Positions 26,108 through 35,111 of a DNA stretch of 64,000 bases are shown here, in pieces. Both the position numbers and the translations under genes were made by a program. The stretch's first letter is position 1. Each line of letters starts with the position of its first letter. The DNA is taken from contig CAKVGZ010000004.1 of assembly GCA_934747765.1 (NCBI GenBank), positions 47,627 to 111,626 of the forward strand, given 5' to 3'. Below the pieces are notes generated by a model. That model saw nothing but the letters and a program-made list of their open reading frames with translations, was not told the DNA's origin and did no database searches. Source of the DNA: an uncultured Clostridia bacterium (lineage in GTDB: Bacteria > Bacillota > Clostridia > Christensenellales > UBA1242).

Positions 26108-27961
26108 ATGATAAAAGAATTTGATTCAGTTGTTATTGGTGCTGGACACGCAGGAGTTGAATCTGCGCTCGCGCTTGCAAGACTTGGCAAACGTGTTCTT
26201 TTAACTTGCCTCAATTTGGACTCTGTGGCATTTCTTGCTTGCAATCCTTCCATTGGAGGCACGGCAAAGGGTCATCTTGTTTGCGAAATTGACGCACTTG
26301 GCGGAGAAATGGGAATAAACGCAGACGAAACAGCAATTCAGATAAGGATGTTGAATGAAGGAAAAGGACCCGCTGTCCACAGTTTGCGTGCTCAGGTTGA
26401 TAAAATAAATTATCACACAAGGATGAAAAAAGTTATTGAAGACTGCCCCAACATTTTTCTTAAACAAGCGGAAGTTGAAGAAATTTTGACAGAACAAGGA
26501 AAAGTTGTTGGAGTTAAAACCACCCTTGGGGAAATTTTTAGGTGTAAAACAGTTATTGTGTCCACGGGTGTTTATCTTAAGAGTAGAATAATTATTGGTC
26601 AGTTTTCTCAAGAAAGCGGTCCAAATGGGTTTGCAAGAGCAACTGGACTCACTCAAAGTTTGATTGATATGGGAATTGCAATCAGAAGATTTAAAACTGG
26701 AACACCAGCAAGGCTTAATGGAAGAACAATAGATTTTTCGGAACTTGAAAAACAAGCTGGGCAAGAAAACATAGGTTTTTCGCCATTGTCAAAAAACAAA
26801 ACCAAAAATGTGGCTTATTGTTACGAAACATTCACAAATGAGAAAACTCATGAGGTTATAAGAAACAATCTTTCAAGGGCGCCAATGTTCAGCGGAGAAA
26901 TAAAGGGAATAGGTCCACGCTACTGCCCTTCAATCGAAGACAAAATTGTGAGATTTCCAAATCGAGAACGTCATCAAATTTTCCTTGAACCAGAAGCGAT
27001 GTCAACAAACGAAATATACGTTCAAGGGGTAAGTACTTCACTTCCTGCCGATGTTCAAAATGAAATGTATGCCACAATAAAAGGTCTTGAAAATGCAGAG
27101 ATTATGAGAAACGCTTATGCAATTGAATATGATTGCATAGACAGTTTGGAATTGCTTCCTTCTCTTGAAAGTAAAAAGGTTTCAGGTCTGTTTTTTGCAG
27201 GGCAAGTGAATGGAACAAGTGGCTACGAAGAGGCGGCGGCTCAGGGTCTTATTGCGGGAATTAATGCAAGTTTGAAACAAGATGGGAAAGAACCTTTGAT
27301 TTTGAAACGCAATGAGGCATATATTGGTGTTTTGATTGACGACCTTGTCACAAAAGGCACAAATGAACCTTATAGAATGATGACATCTCGTGCTGAGTTC
27401 CGCCTTGTTCTTCGCCAAGATAATGCGGACCGTCGTTTGACAGAAATTGGCAGAAAAATTGGTCTTGTTTCAGATGAACGTTGGAAGATATATAATGAGA
27501 AACTTCAAAAGTTTGAAAAAATGAGGCAGAAACTTCAAATGCTTCTCAAACTTGACGAAAAATTGGTTTCGTTCTTAAAGAGAAATGGCGAAAGTGTTCC
27601 TGTTAATTCAATGAAAGCCATAGATGTTTTAAAGCGAAATAATATTGATGTTTATAAACTAAACGAAGAATATAATTTGTTTGATGACTCCGAAAAACAG
27701 TTGCTTGAAACATTGAACACTGAAATAAAATATGAAGGTTACATCAAACAACAAAACGATGAAATTGAAAAACTAAAATCTCAAGAGGAAATTAAATTGC
27801 CACAGGACATTGACTATGCCTCAATTAAAGGTCTAAGAATTGAAGCTCAACAAAAACTTAACAAAGTTCGACCTTTAACCCTTGGTCATGCGTCAAGAAT
27901 TTCAGGTGTTTCACCTGCCGACATAACTGTTTTGTCAATTTATTTAAAGTCAAGAAAATGA
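26108..27961 (+). CDS. mnmG: tRNA modification FAD-dependent enzyme MnmG (GidA)
   Basis: The FAD and tetrahydrofolate-dependent partner of MnmE. The dinucleotide-binding motif [17 protein letters not shown] is near residues 12-28; [51 protein letters not shown] and [16 protein letters not shown] are the diagnostic MnmG stretches; the helical C-terminal domain ends [22 protein letters not shown]. At 617 residues it is of standard length. It starts 1 nt after the mnmE stop and its TGA overlaps the rsmG ATG. Confidence 0.99.
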   Translation: MIKEFDSVVIGAGHAGVESALALARLGKRVLLTCLNLDSVAFLACNPSIGGTAKGHLVCEIDALGGEMGINADETAIQIRMLNEGKGPAVHSLRAQVDKINYHTRMKKVIEDCPNIFLKQAEVEEILTEQGKVVGVKTTLGEIFRCKTVIVSTGVYLKSRIIIGQFSQESGPNGFARATGLTQSLIDMGIAIRRFKTGTPARLNGRTIDFSELEKQAGQENIGFSPLSKNKTKNVAYCYETFTNEKTHEVIRNNLSRAPMFSGEIKGIGPRYCPSIEDKIVRFPNRERHQIFLEPEAMSTNEIYVQGVSTSLPADVQNEMYATIKGLENAEIMRNAYAIEYDCIDSLELLPSLESKKVSGLFFAGQVNGTSGYEEAAAQGLIAGINASLKQDGKEPLILKRNEAYIGVLIDDLVTKGTNEPYRMMTSRAEFRLVLRQDNADRRLTEIGRKIGLVSDERWKIYNEKLQKFEKMRQKLQMLLKLDEKLVSFLKRNGESVPVNSMKAIDVLKRNNIDVYKLNEEYNLFDDSEKQLLETLNTEIKYEGYIKQQNDEIEKLKSQEEIKLPQDIDYASIKGLRIEAQQKLNKVRPLTLGHASRISGVSPADITVLSIYLKSRK

Positions 27962-28650
27962 AATTAAAAACATTACTAGAAGAAAACAAAATTTGTTTGA
28001 GCGATGAGCAAATTGAACAACTGAAAAAGTTCAATTCTCTTTTGATGCACGCAAACGAACAATTTAATCTCACTCGAATAACAAGCGAAGATGAAGTGCA
28101 CCGAAAGCATTTTCTCGACTCCTTGAAAGCAATTGATTTAATCCCTCAAAATGCAAAAGTTGTGGACATTGGTGCTGGCGGAGGCTTTCCATCTTTGCCA
28201 ATCAAAATTGCACGCCCAGACATCAATCTCACAATGATTGATAGTGTTGAAAAGAAAGTTAATTTTTTGAACATGGTTTGTGAAGAGTTAAGCCTTAAAA
28301 ATGCCATGGCCATTCATGAAAGAATTGAAGATTTTGCGCAAACGGAGAACCGCGAAAGTTTTGATGTTTGTGTGGCTCGCGCAGTTGCATCGCTTCCGAC
28401 TTTGCTTGAATATGCTTTGCCATTAATAAAGGAAAATGGAATTTTGATAGCATACAAAGGAAGCGGTGTTTTTGAAGAAATTGAACAAGCAAAAAATGCT
28501 TTAAAAGTTTTGAATGCGTCAATTGAAAAGATTGTTGAATATGTAATTGAAGAAGACCGAAAAAACTATCTTCTTGTTGTGAAAAAGAAAGGGCGCACAC
28601 CAAAACAATTTCCAAGGCGCAAAAATAAACCAAGAAAAGAACCTTTATAA
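27958..28650 (+). CDS. rsmG: 16S rRNA (guanine527-N7)-methyltransferase RsmG
   Basis: SAM-dependent methylation of G527 in 16S r[35 protein letters not shown] contains the SAM motif; the [21 protein letters not shown] segment is the second family block. At 230 residues it is of normal length, with a basic tail ([16 protein letters not shown]). It overlaps mnmG by ATGA and ends at a clear terminator, so mnmE-mnmG-rsmG form one unit separate from parA. Confidence 0.98.
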   Translation: MKLKTLLEENKICLSDEQIEQLKKFNSLLMHANEQFNLTRITSEDEVHRKHFLDSLKAIDLIPQNAKVVDIGAGGGFPSLPIKIARPDINLTMIDSVEKKVNFLNMVCEELSLKNAMAIHERIEDFAQTENRESFDVCVARAVASLPTLLEYALPLIKENGILIAYKGSGVFEEIEQAKNALKVLNASIEKIVEYVIEEDRKNYLLVVKKKGRTPKQFPRRKNKPRKEPL

Positions 28651-28653
28651 AGC

Positions 28654-28684
28654 AAAAACGCAATTTTAGGATTGCGTTTTTTAT
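28654..28684 (+). terminator. Terminator after rsmG
   Basis: AAAACGCAAT (28655-28664), 6-nt loop, ATTGCGTTTT (28671-28680) and trailing T. Confidence 0.85.
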
Positions 28685-28727
28685 TATATAATGTTATATT
28701 TATATATAATATATTAAGGAGATATAT

Positions 28728-29543
28728 ATGGGAAAAATCATTGCTTTTGCCAATCAAAAAGGTGGTGTTGGAAAAACAACAACTTGCGTTAATGTTGCCG
28801 CCTATATTGCTGCCATGGGGAAAAGAGTTTTGCTAATTGACCTTGACCCTCAAGGGAATGCGACCAGTGGTCTTGGGATTGAAAAAACTTCTCAAACAAA
28901 AACAATTTACAATGTTATAGATGGTGATGCCATCATTGATGAAGTTATTCTTCCAACCTACATAGAAGGTTTCGATTTTATTCCAGCAACAGTTGATCTT
29001 GCTGGAGCTGAAATAGACTTGGTTCAAATGCCAAATCGTGAAAATGTCATCAAGAATCGTTTGATGCGAATTAAAGACAAATATGACTATATTTTCATCG
29101 ACTGCCCTCCTTCGCTCGGACTTTTGACGGTTAACGCTTTAACATGTTCGAATTCGATTATAATTCCAATTCAATGTGAATTCTATGCCCTTGAAGGCTT
29201 AACGCAACTTATGAACACAATTAAACTTGTGAAAAAACACTTAAATCCAGAAATTGACATCGAAGGTGTGGTTCTCACAATGAAAGATTCGAGAAGTAAT
29301 CTTGTGACTCAGGTTGGAAACGAAATTCGCACTTTTTTCGGAAAAAAAGTTTTTGACACAACAATTCCACGAAACATTCGCCTTGCAGAAGCTCCAAGTC
29401 ATGGAACCCCAATTGGCGTGTATGACGCATCTTCAAAAGGAGCAAAGGCATATTTGGAACTTGCCGAAGAAGTTTTGAACCGCAACAAGGCTAAATATAA
29501 TAAGATAACCACTAAAATTAAAGTAGGAGGAACCAATGATTAA
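28728..29543 (+). CDS. parA: Chromosome segregation ATPase ParA/Soj
   Basis: A Walker-type ATPase that positions origins with ParB-parS and can regulate DnaA. The deviant Walker A KGGVGKTT is at residues 11-18 (both signature lysines present), Walker B IFIDCPPSLGLLT follows, and RLAEAPSHG is the family C-terminal motif. 271 residues, of which the last 20 are a basic tail. An AAGGAG site lies before the ATG. The parB start overlaps by 8 nt. Confidence 0.97.
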   Translation: MGKIIAFANQKGGVGKTTTCVNVAAYIAAMGKRVLLIDLDPQGNATSGLGIEKTSQTKTIYNVIDGDAIIDEVILPTYIEGFDFIPATVDLAGAEIDLVQMPNRENVIKNRLMRIKDKYDYIFIDCPPSLGLLTVNALTCSNSIIIPIQCEFYALEGLTQLMNTIKLVKKHLNPEIDIEGVVLTMKDSRSNLVTQVGNEIRTFFGKKVFDTTIPRNIRLAEAPSHGTPIGVYDASSKGAKAYLELAEEVLNRNKAKYNKITTKIKVGGTND

Positions 29544-30462
29544 GAAAGGTTTAGGAAAAGGATTAAATGCTCTTCTCTCAATTTATGATGAAGAAGATGA
29601 TTTGAATGAAAAAGACACTGCCACTGCAAAACCCCAAGGTGGAATTGAAGGAATTGACATTAATTTGATTTTTGCCAATCCAAATCAACCAAGAAAGAAT
29701 TTTGACGAAACTGCCCTGAAAGAACTTTCAATGTCAATAAAAACACATGGCATTATTCAACCCATCGTGCTAAATCGCGAAGAAGAAGGAAAATACATGA
29801 TTATTGCCGGCGAAAGACGTTGGCGCGCTGCAAAAATGGCTGGATTAACTCAAGTTCCGGCATTTGTTAGAAATTACACTCCAAAACAAATTAAAGAAAT
29901 ATCCATCATTGAAAACTTGCAACGTGAAGATTTAAATCCTATTGAGGCTGCAAAAGCCATAAAACAACTCATGGAAGAATATGATTTAACTCAAGAAGCT
30001 GTAGCAGATAGAATTGGAAAAAGTCGTCCAGCAATCGCAAACACATTGAGATTATTATCTCTTCCTGTTGATGTTGTTGAGCTGATAGAGAAAAACAAAT
30101 TGTCGGCGGGTCACGCAAGATGTCTGATTGTTCTTCCAAATCCTTTAGACCAAACAAAAGTTGCTCAAGTTGCAGTTGACAAGAAGTTGTCTGTGAGAGA
30201 ATTGGAAAAACTTGTTAAAAATCTCCTCAATCCTTCAAAAGAACGTCCAAAGTCGGAACAAAGCCTTGAACTTAAAGGAATGATTGATGATATGCAAAAG
30301 ATTTTCTCAACAAAGGTTTCTGCAATAGGCAATGACAACAAGGGAAGAATTTACATAGACTATTACAGCAAGGATGATTTGGACAGAATATCTGAATTAA
30401 TCCAATTAATCAATAAAAAGACACTAACGCTAAGAGATTTATCTCTAATAAACAAAAAATAA
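29536..30462 (+). CDS. parB: Chromosome-partitioning protein ParB/Spo0J
   Basis: A CTP-dependent clamp that loads at parS, spreads and recruits SMC. IKKGLGKGLNALLS at the N-terminus is the ParA-activating motif with conserved basic residues; the CTPase core has GERRWRAAKMAGL and ENLQREDLNPIEAA; the helix-turn-helix is DLTQEAVADRIGKSRPAIANTLRLL; a C-terminal dimerisation region follows. At 308 residues it is of normal length. The ribosome-binding site is GTAGGAGG. The stop codon is followed immediately by the first parS. Confidence 0.98.
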   Translation: MIKKGLGKGLNALLSIYDEEDDLNEKDTATAKPQGGIEGIDINLIFANPNQPRKNFDETALKELSMSIKTHGIIQPIVLNREEEGKYMIIAGERRWRAAKMAGLTQVPAFVRNYTPKQIKEISIIENLQREDLNPIEAAKAIKQLMEEYDLTQEAVADRIGKSRPAIANTLRLLSLPVDVVELIEKNKLSAGHARCLIVLPNPLDQTKVAQVAVDKKLSVRELEKLVKNLLNPSKERPKSEQSLELKGMIDDMQKIFSTKVSAIGNDNKGRIYIDYYSKDDLDRISELIQLINKKTLTLRDLSLINKK

Positions 30463-30478
30463 TGTTTCACGTGAAACA
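30463..30478. promoter_or_regulatory. parS site 1
   Basis: TGTTTCACGTGAAACA, a perfect 16-bp palindrome identical to the B. subtilis parS consensus; it begins at the base after the parB stop codon. Confidence 0.97.
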
Positions 30479-30494
30479 AAACTGAAGACAAAAA

Positions 30495-30510
30495 TGTTTC
30501 ACGTGAAACA
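30495..30510. promoter_or_regulatory. parS site 2
   Basis: A second perfect copy of the same 16-bp parS, starting 32 bp after the first. Confidence 0.97.
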
Positions 30511-30522
30511 ATAAAAGCAAAA

Positions 30523-30538
30523 TGTTTCACGTGAAACA
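30523..30538. promoter_or_regulatory. parS site 3
   Basis: A third perfect copy, 28 bp after the second. It is flanked by AAAA and TTTT, giving a 24-bp perfect palindrome that could also act as a weak terminator for parAB. Confidence 0.97.
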
Positions 30539-30624
30539 TTTTCTTTATATAAAACTTATATTATAGTATTCATAGTGTAAAATAAACAAAATAAGAATTG
30601 ATATGAAAATATTACTCTAAAAAC

Positions 30625-30710
30625 AAAAAATCTTAATCCTAAGCGATTTTTAGGCAGATAAGTAATTAATCATTTTTAACAACAAAAATCGCTCTCGTTT
30701 AAGATTTTTT
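30625..30710 (+). ncRNA. Two-stem hairpin element between parS cluster and ftsH
   Basis: An outer 12-bp stem (AAAAAATCTTAA 30625-30636 with 30699-30710), then a symmetric 5x5 internal loop, then an inner 10-bp stem (AGCGATTTTT 30642-30651 with 30684-30693), closed by a 32-nt loop. The outer right arm ends in six T, so it may end the parAB transcript; it could also be a structured RNA. No promoter specific to it was identified, so the ncRNA label is provisional. The remainder of 30539-30801 holds only AT-rich sequence, a second hairpin and the ftsH promoter. Confidence 0.45.
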
Positions 30711-30715
30711 GGCAT

Positions 30716-30744
30716 AAAAATACCTCTTTTAACTTGGTATTTTT
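30716..30744 (+). terminator. Short hairpin upstream of ftsH
   Basis: AAAAATACC (30716-30724), 11-nt loop, GGTATTTTT (30736-30744). It is probably a terminator for upstream transcription; its right arm contains the -35 of the ftsH promoter. Confidence 0.45.
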
Positions 30745-30762
30745 GAATAAAAATGATAGAAT
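30734..30762 (+). promoter_or_regulatory. Promoter of ftsH
   Basis: TTGGTA (30734-30739), 17-bp spacer, TAGAAT (30757-30762) preceded by TGA as an extended -10. An AAGGAG site follows before the ATG at 30802. Confidence 0.7.
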
Positions 30763-30801
30763 ATTTTTGGTTGATTAAGAAAACATATTATAAGGAGAGT
30801 T

Positions 30802-33111
30802 ATGAAAGAAAAACCTAGATATGGAAAAATAATTTGGATCACTGTTTTGGTCTTGCTTGTTGTGTTGCTTATTTACTCCGCCTTTGCTGGAACAGGGTCT
30901 TATGGTGAAAAAATAGATATAAAATCATTTGAAAAAATGATTGACGATGATAAAGTAACCGACATTTATTATTATAATGGTGTCTATAGAATAAGGAAGA
31001 AAGATTCTCAAATAAAAGAGGAAAATTTTCCAACTTATTCCGACTATTATTGCGAAGTTGCAACAACTGCAAGTGTAACAGGAATAAAAACAAAATTGGA
31101 TGCAAAACCAGACATTAAATATACTGAAGAACAAGCCAAAGCATCGTTGTTGTCGACGATTATGCCATACTTCAGTCTTATTATAATGATTATAATTGGA
31201 TATTTCCTCTTGCGTGCAATATTAAAAGGAAATGCAGGAACCATGTCGTTTGGAAAAAGCAAAGCAAGAACAAACGACAATGTAAAAGTGCGATTTGATG
31301 ATGTTGCAGGGGCAGACGAAGAAAAAGCCGAACTTCAAGAAGTTGTTGAGTTTTTGAAAAACCCACAAAAATTCACTGACCTTGGAGCAAGAATTCCAAA
31401 AGGCGTTTTGTTGGTTGGGCCTCCAGGAACAGGAAAAACATTGCTTGCAAAAGCGGTTGCGGGAGAAAGTAATGTGCCTTTTCTTTCAATAAGTGGTTCA
31501 GATTTTGTTGAAATGTTTGTTGGTGTGGGGGCATCTCGTGTTAGAGATTTGTTCGACCAAGCAAAGAAATCTCGACCATGCATAATCTTTATTGATGAAA
31601 TTGATGCTGTTGGAAGACAACGTGGAACTGGTCTTGGTGGAGGCAATGATGAAAGGGAACAAACCTTAAATCAGCTTCTTGTTGAAATGGATGGATTTGA
31701 AGCAAACGAAGGTATAATTGTTCTTGCAGCAACAAACCGTAGTGATGTTCTTGACCCAGCACTTTTAAGACCAGGAAGATTTGATAGACAAATTTATGTA
31801 CATGTTCCAGATGTTAAGGGCAGAGAAGCGATAATTAAGATTCATGCTCGAAACAAGCCTCTTGATGATGAAATTGACTATCAAACCTTAGCGCGTATCA
31901 CAAGTGGATTTACCGGCGCAGACCTTGAAAACATGTTGAATGAAGCGTCTATATTGGCAGCAAGAAATAATAGACCAAAAATCATTATGTCAGATTTAAC
32001 AGAAGGAATAAATAAAGTTATAATGGGTCCGCAGAAAAAGAGTTTGCTTGTGACACCTCGTGACAAAAAGATAACAACCTATCATGAATCGGGGCACGCA
32101 ATCTTGGGCAAATTGTTGCCTAACTGCGATGAGGTTCAAGAAGTATCGATAATTCCTCGTGGAATGGCCGCAGGCTACACAATGAGTCGACCAAGTGAAG
32201 ATGATAACCATGTAACATACAAAAAACTGCTCGACCAAATCTCAATGTGCATGGGTGGACGAATTGCCGAAGAATTGGTTTTTGGAGATATTTCAACAGG
32301 TGCTCAAAACGACATTCAACAAGCAACCGAAATTGCACGAAAAATGATAACCGAATGGGGAATGAGCAAGCAACTTGGATTCATTGGCTATGACACCACA
32401 AATCAACCATTCCTTGGCAGAGATTATCAAAATCAATATAAATATAGTGAAGAAACAGCTGCCACAATTGACGAAGAAATTCGTTCAATATTGAAACAGT
32501 GTTATGACAGAGCAACAAAGATTTTGAAAGAAAACAGAAAACTCATGGATGTTATGTCTGAAATCTTGCTACTAAAAGAAACAATCTACAAAGAAGAAGT
32601 AGATATGATTATGGAAGGCAAGAGTGTTGAAGAAATTGTTGCTGTTATGGATCAAAAAGCGGAACTTAGAAAGTTGAAAGAGGAAAAGGGTAGGCTTGAC
32701 GGCGAGTTGTCAAAAAAAATAAATCAACTTGATGAAAAACTTAAAACCGCCGAAATGCTTGTTAAGGCAGGCGTTGTCACCGAATCGGAATTTGAACAAC
32801 TCAAAAAAGCTAAGGAAGATTTGGAAAAACAATTGACCGAATCTCAGCCAAAAACAGAATCAGAAGATGAAAAAGCTGTTGAAGAAACAAAAACTGAAAT
32901 AGAAAACAAGCCAGAAACTAAAGAAGAAAAACCAAAAAAGGTTGGAATAAAGAAATTGGTTGGCGAACTTAAAGAAACAAAGCCTAAAGCAGAAAAAAAG
33001 GTTGCTGTCAAAACTGCATCAAAAGATGGCAAAAATTCATCAAAAGAAAAAACAGAGCCAAAAGAAGTAAGTCAAAAAAAATCAAAAAAAGATGAAAATT
33101 CTGACAAATAA
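30802..33111 (+). CDS. ftsH: ATP-dependent zinc metalloprotease FtsH with long C-terminal tail
   Basis: A membrane-anchored AAA+ protease for membrane-protein quality control. Membrane helices at about 9-29 and 117-140 flank an extracytoplasmic segment. Walker A GPPGTGKT is at 206-213, Walker B IIFIDEID follows, and the second region of homology has RPGRFDRQI. The zinc motif is HESGH near residue 427 (HExxH), with the third-ligand region [10 protein letters not shown]. After the protease domain, roughly 150 extra residues form a coiled-coil stretch ([16 protein letters not shown]) and a Lys/Glu-rich low-complexity tail, giving 769 residues against about 640 in B. subtilis. It is a single gene with its own promoter and terminator. 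Confidence 0.97.
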   Translation: MKEKPRYGKIIWITVLVLLVVLLIYSAFAGTGSYGEKIDIKSFEKMIDDDKVTDIYYYNGVYRIRKKDSQIKEENFPTYSDYYCEVATTASVTGIKTKLDAKPDIKYTEEQAKASLLSTIMPYFSLIIMIIIGYFLLRAILKGNAGTMSFGKSKARTNDNVKVRFDDVAGADEEKAELQEVVEFLKNPQKFTDLGARIPKGVLLVGPPGTGKTLLAKAVAGESNVPFLSISGSDFVEMFVGVGASRVRDLFDQAKKSRPCIIFIDEIDAVGRQRGTGLGGGNDEREQTLNQLLVEMDGFEANEGIIVLAATNRSDVLDPALLRPGRFDRQIYVHVPDVKGREAIIKIHARNKPLDDEIDYQTLARITSGFTGADLENMLNEASILAARNNRPKIIMSDLTEGINKVIMGPQKKSLLVTPRDKKITTYHESGHAILGKLLPNCDEVQEVSIIPRGMAAGYTMSRPSEDDNHVTYKKLLDQISMCMGGRIAEELVFGDISTGAQNDIQQATEIARKMITEWGMSKQLGFIGYDTTNQPFLGRDYQNQYKYSEETAATIDEEIRSILKQCYDRATKILKENRKLMDVMSEILLLKETIYKEEVDMIMEGKSVEEIVAVMDQKAELRKLKEEKGRLDGELSKKINQLDEKLKTAEMLVKAGVVTESEFEQLKKAKEDLEKQLTESQPKTESEDEKAVEETKTEIENKPETKEEKPKKVGIKKLVGELKETKPKAEKKVAVKTASKDGKNSSKEKTEPKEVSQKKSKKDENSDK

Positions 33112-33134
33112 AAAAGAGCAATAGCTCTTTTTTT
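33110..33134. terminator. Terminator after ftsH (bidirectional)
   Basis: AAAAAAGAGC, short loop, GCTCTTTTTT, positioned between the convergent ftsH and tail-fibre-like genes. Confidence 0.85.
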
Positions 33135-33136
33135 TA

Positions 33137-34585
33137 TTAACTTTTGTGATATTCCCAAGTTCCTAAGTTGTTTATAAAATAATCGCCATTCATGCCTTCA
33201 ATATATTCAAGGGCGTTTGGAATTTCAGTTTCTCCGTCTTGGACGGTATATTTTTCTGTTGTTGCATCATACAAAAGCGTTTTTTTGTAGACGTTATGTT
33301 TTCTTCTCATATAGACATTAATTGAACGGTCATCTTGCATAAAGGCATTAACCTGATTTCCCTTGCCAATGAAGAGTTGATAGGTTGCAAGTCTTCCATC
33401 AAAGAAATAAACTTCTCCAAGACTGTTTGTTGCAACATAGCAAGGTTGAATTTCTCCTGCAGGTCGGTCTTGCCAGTTCTTAACAAACACAACACAGTTT
33501 TCAACCCACATTCCTGTGATGTTTGTGCCATTGAGTTTCATTCTTTGGGTTTCAATCTTTGTTGGTGTTCCCAATCCATATCCCAAATAGCAATCGAGAG
33601 TTGTGTTGGCTGCGCCAATGTTTTGGAAATATAAAGAAGTTGATGTTGGCGGACCAACAGTGTATGAATATCCGTATGTGCAACCAATATAGGTTGTTCC
33701 AGAAGATGGATTTTGAACCCCGAAATACATTGTATTTTGGTTGCTATAGTAATAATAGAAACGTGGAGGCAATGTTGACAGTATGGTGTAACGCTCAGTT
33801 GTTGAATCGTAGGAAACGTCTGGCACGCAGGTGTAGCTGAAAGGGAGAAATTTGTCGTTGTTTTGCGCAGTTGTTCGGTCGATAACACTATCAATTTTTG
33901 TGAATTTTGAAGTTAATTTGCAATTGCTAACTGGTGCGATCAAATATTCGCCATAATCGCTTACGTTGCGAGTTATATAATAGTTTTCTTTGGTCAAAAA
34001 AACTTTAAAATCGTTGTTTCTTGTTATGATATTAACATCTTTTCCAATCACAGTTGCTTCATAACTGGTGATTCCGCTTGAACCAAGATTGAAGTTATCT
34101 GTTCCCGGATTTAATAGGAGCAAAAATGTGTTGTCTTCCTTAGTTGGATAAAAATCATATTCAAATTCAAATTTACGGTTCAATGTTCCTTGTTCTAGTT
34201 GGAATTTTTCTTCGTAAATTTTCCCCTTCGTAACGTTAATTGTGTTCAAGCAAATTCTTATGTAGGCGGTCAATGGCGAGGTTGAATTTGAAATGAAAAA
34301 TAGGTCTGTTTTGATTTTAATTTTGGTTTTAACATAAGGTTTGCATGTAAAGAGAATTCGGTCATGTCTTACGTTATTCATTCCCCAACGCTTTGTGTAT
34401 GTGTACCAAGAATCAAAGTCTTGCCCAGAATCAACCGAAAGTGAACTTATTGTTTGGTTTGTTAAAGCCAAATTGTTGTTTAATTCGTCAATTGCACTGG
34501 ATTCAATGTTGATTTTTTTGTTTAGGGCATTAAGTCTTTTTTCAAGTTCTTCAATCTTAATTTGTTGATGCGAAAAATTATCCAT
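33137..34585 (-). CDS. Tail-fibre-like protein with N-terminal coiled coil
   Basis: A 482-residue protein without signal peptide or membrane segment. Residues 5-50 form a heptad-rich coiled coil (IKIEELEKRLNALNKKINIES). The rest is beta-rich, with many Tyr, Thr, Asn and Gly residues (FYYYYSNQNTMYFGVQNP, GTTYIGCTYGYSYTVGPP) and a C-terminal GEVYFFDGRLATYQLFIG-type segment. This composition is typical of phage tail fibres or other receptor-binding trimers, but I recognise no specific family and no phage genes are nearby. The ATG has AAGGAG 5 nt upstream and the gene has a terminator, so it looks intact and expressed. The phage-like origin is inference. Confidence 0.55.
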   Translation of the reverse strand: MDNFSHQQIKIEELEKRLNALNKKINIESSAIDELNNNLALTNQTISSLSVDSGQDFDSWYTYTKRWGMNNVRHDRILFTCKPYVKTKIKIKTDLFFISNSTSPLTAYIRICLNTINVTKGKIYEEKFQLEQGTLNRKFEFEYDFYPTKEDNTFLLLLNPGTDNFNLGSSGITSYEATVIGKDVNIITRNNDFKVFLTKENYYITRNVSDYGEYLIAPVSNCKLTSKFTKIDSVIDRTTAQNNDKFLPFSYTCVPDVSYDSTTERYTILSTLPPRFYYYYSNQNTMYFGVQNPSSGTTYIGCTYGYSYTVGPPTSTSLYFQNIGAANTTLDCYLGYGLGTPTKIETQRMKLNGTNITGMWVENCVVFVKNWQDRPAGEIQPCYVATNSLGEVYFFDGRLATYQLFIGKGNQVNAFMQDDRSINVYMRRKHNVYKKTLLYDATTEKYTVQDGETEIPNALEYIEGMNGDYFINNLGTWEYHKS

Positions 34586-34680
34586 AAAATCTCCTTTATG
34601 GACGATTATATTTGGATGAAAAACGAAAAAGCAAGAAAGTGTGCCAGAATATATTTTTGTTTTTTGAAGAAAATAAGATT

Positions 34681-34965
34681 ATGATAACATTTATTTCTTT
34701 TTTAGTTGTTCTTTTTGGTAGCGTGAATTGGCTTAGTATTGGAATGTTGCAATATGACATTATTGCAGGTTTTTTTGGAACTCAGTCAAATATCTTCAGC
34801 AGAATAGTTTACATTTTGTTTGGATTTGCAGCAATTTGGTTAATTATTTCTGCCATACGCCAAAAAGGAAAAATCAACATAGTTAAAGACCGACTCGACG
34901 TTAAAGCAATGGAAGAAAAAGAAGATGAGTTGGCCGAAAAATTTGGTCAAAAAACAAAAAAATAA
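34681..34965 (+). CDS. DUF378 family small membrane protein
   Basis: A 94-residue protein from the ATG at 34681 (MITFISFLVVLFGSVNWLSIG). Two membrane helices, the SVNWLSIGMLQYDIIAGFFG and IVYILFGFAAIWLI pattern and an acidic-basic tail match DUF378, an uncharacterised small membrane family. The start is uncertain: the Shine-Dalgarno is weak, an in-frame TTG lies 23 codons upstream, and a 22-codon reading frame (34616-34684) ends in an ATGA overlap with this ATG, which suggests coupled translation. Confidence 0.72.
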   Translation: MITFISFLVVLFGSVNWLSIGMLQYDIIAGFFGTQSNIFSRIVYILFGFAAIWLIISAIRQKGKINIVKDRLDVKAMEEKEDELAEKFGQKTKK

Positions 34966-35058
34966 TGGAATGAAGCCACCCTAAAATGGCTGTGTCTTAA
35001 ACATCATCAACCATTTTTGATTTTATGATTGGTGACTGTTTCAATCAAATAGAGATGT
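34966..35058. other. Non-coding spacer, small inverted repeats only
   Basis: About 90 bp with no gene. Two short imperfect inverted repeats are visible (AGCCA...TGGCT near 34975-34992 and AACCA...TTGGT near 35008-35033). No promoter is recognised, so no RNA gene is called. Confidence 0.4.
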
Positions 35059-35097
35059 AAAAAAATAACATTAGAGCATAGTCTAGTGTTATTTTTT
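35059..35097. terminator. Bidirectional terminator between the DUF378 gene and pfkA
   Basis: AAAAAAATAACATTAGA with TCTAGTGTTATTTTTT (one G-T pair), 6-nt loop; A and T runs on both flanks serve the convergent genes. Confidence 0.8.
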
Positions 35098-35111
35098 AAA
35101 ACATTTTCGAG

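Noticed and set aside
34612..34680. TTG start at 34612 for the DUF378 gene
   Set aside because: The extra 23 residues are highly charged and unlike the family, and no ribosome-binding site precedes TTG.
34966..35111. Possible small RNA between the DUF378 gene and pfkA
   Set aside because: Only short imperfect inverted repeats and a shared terminator are visible, without a promoter; no RNA gene is claimed.
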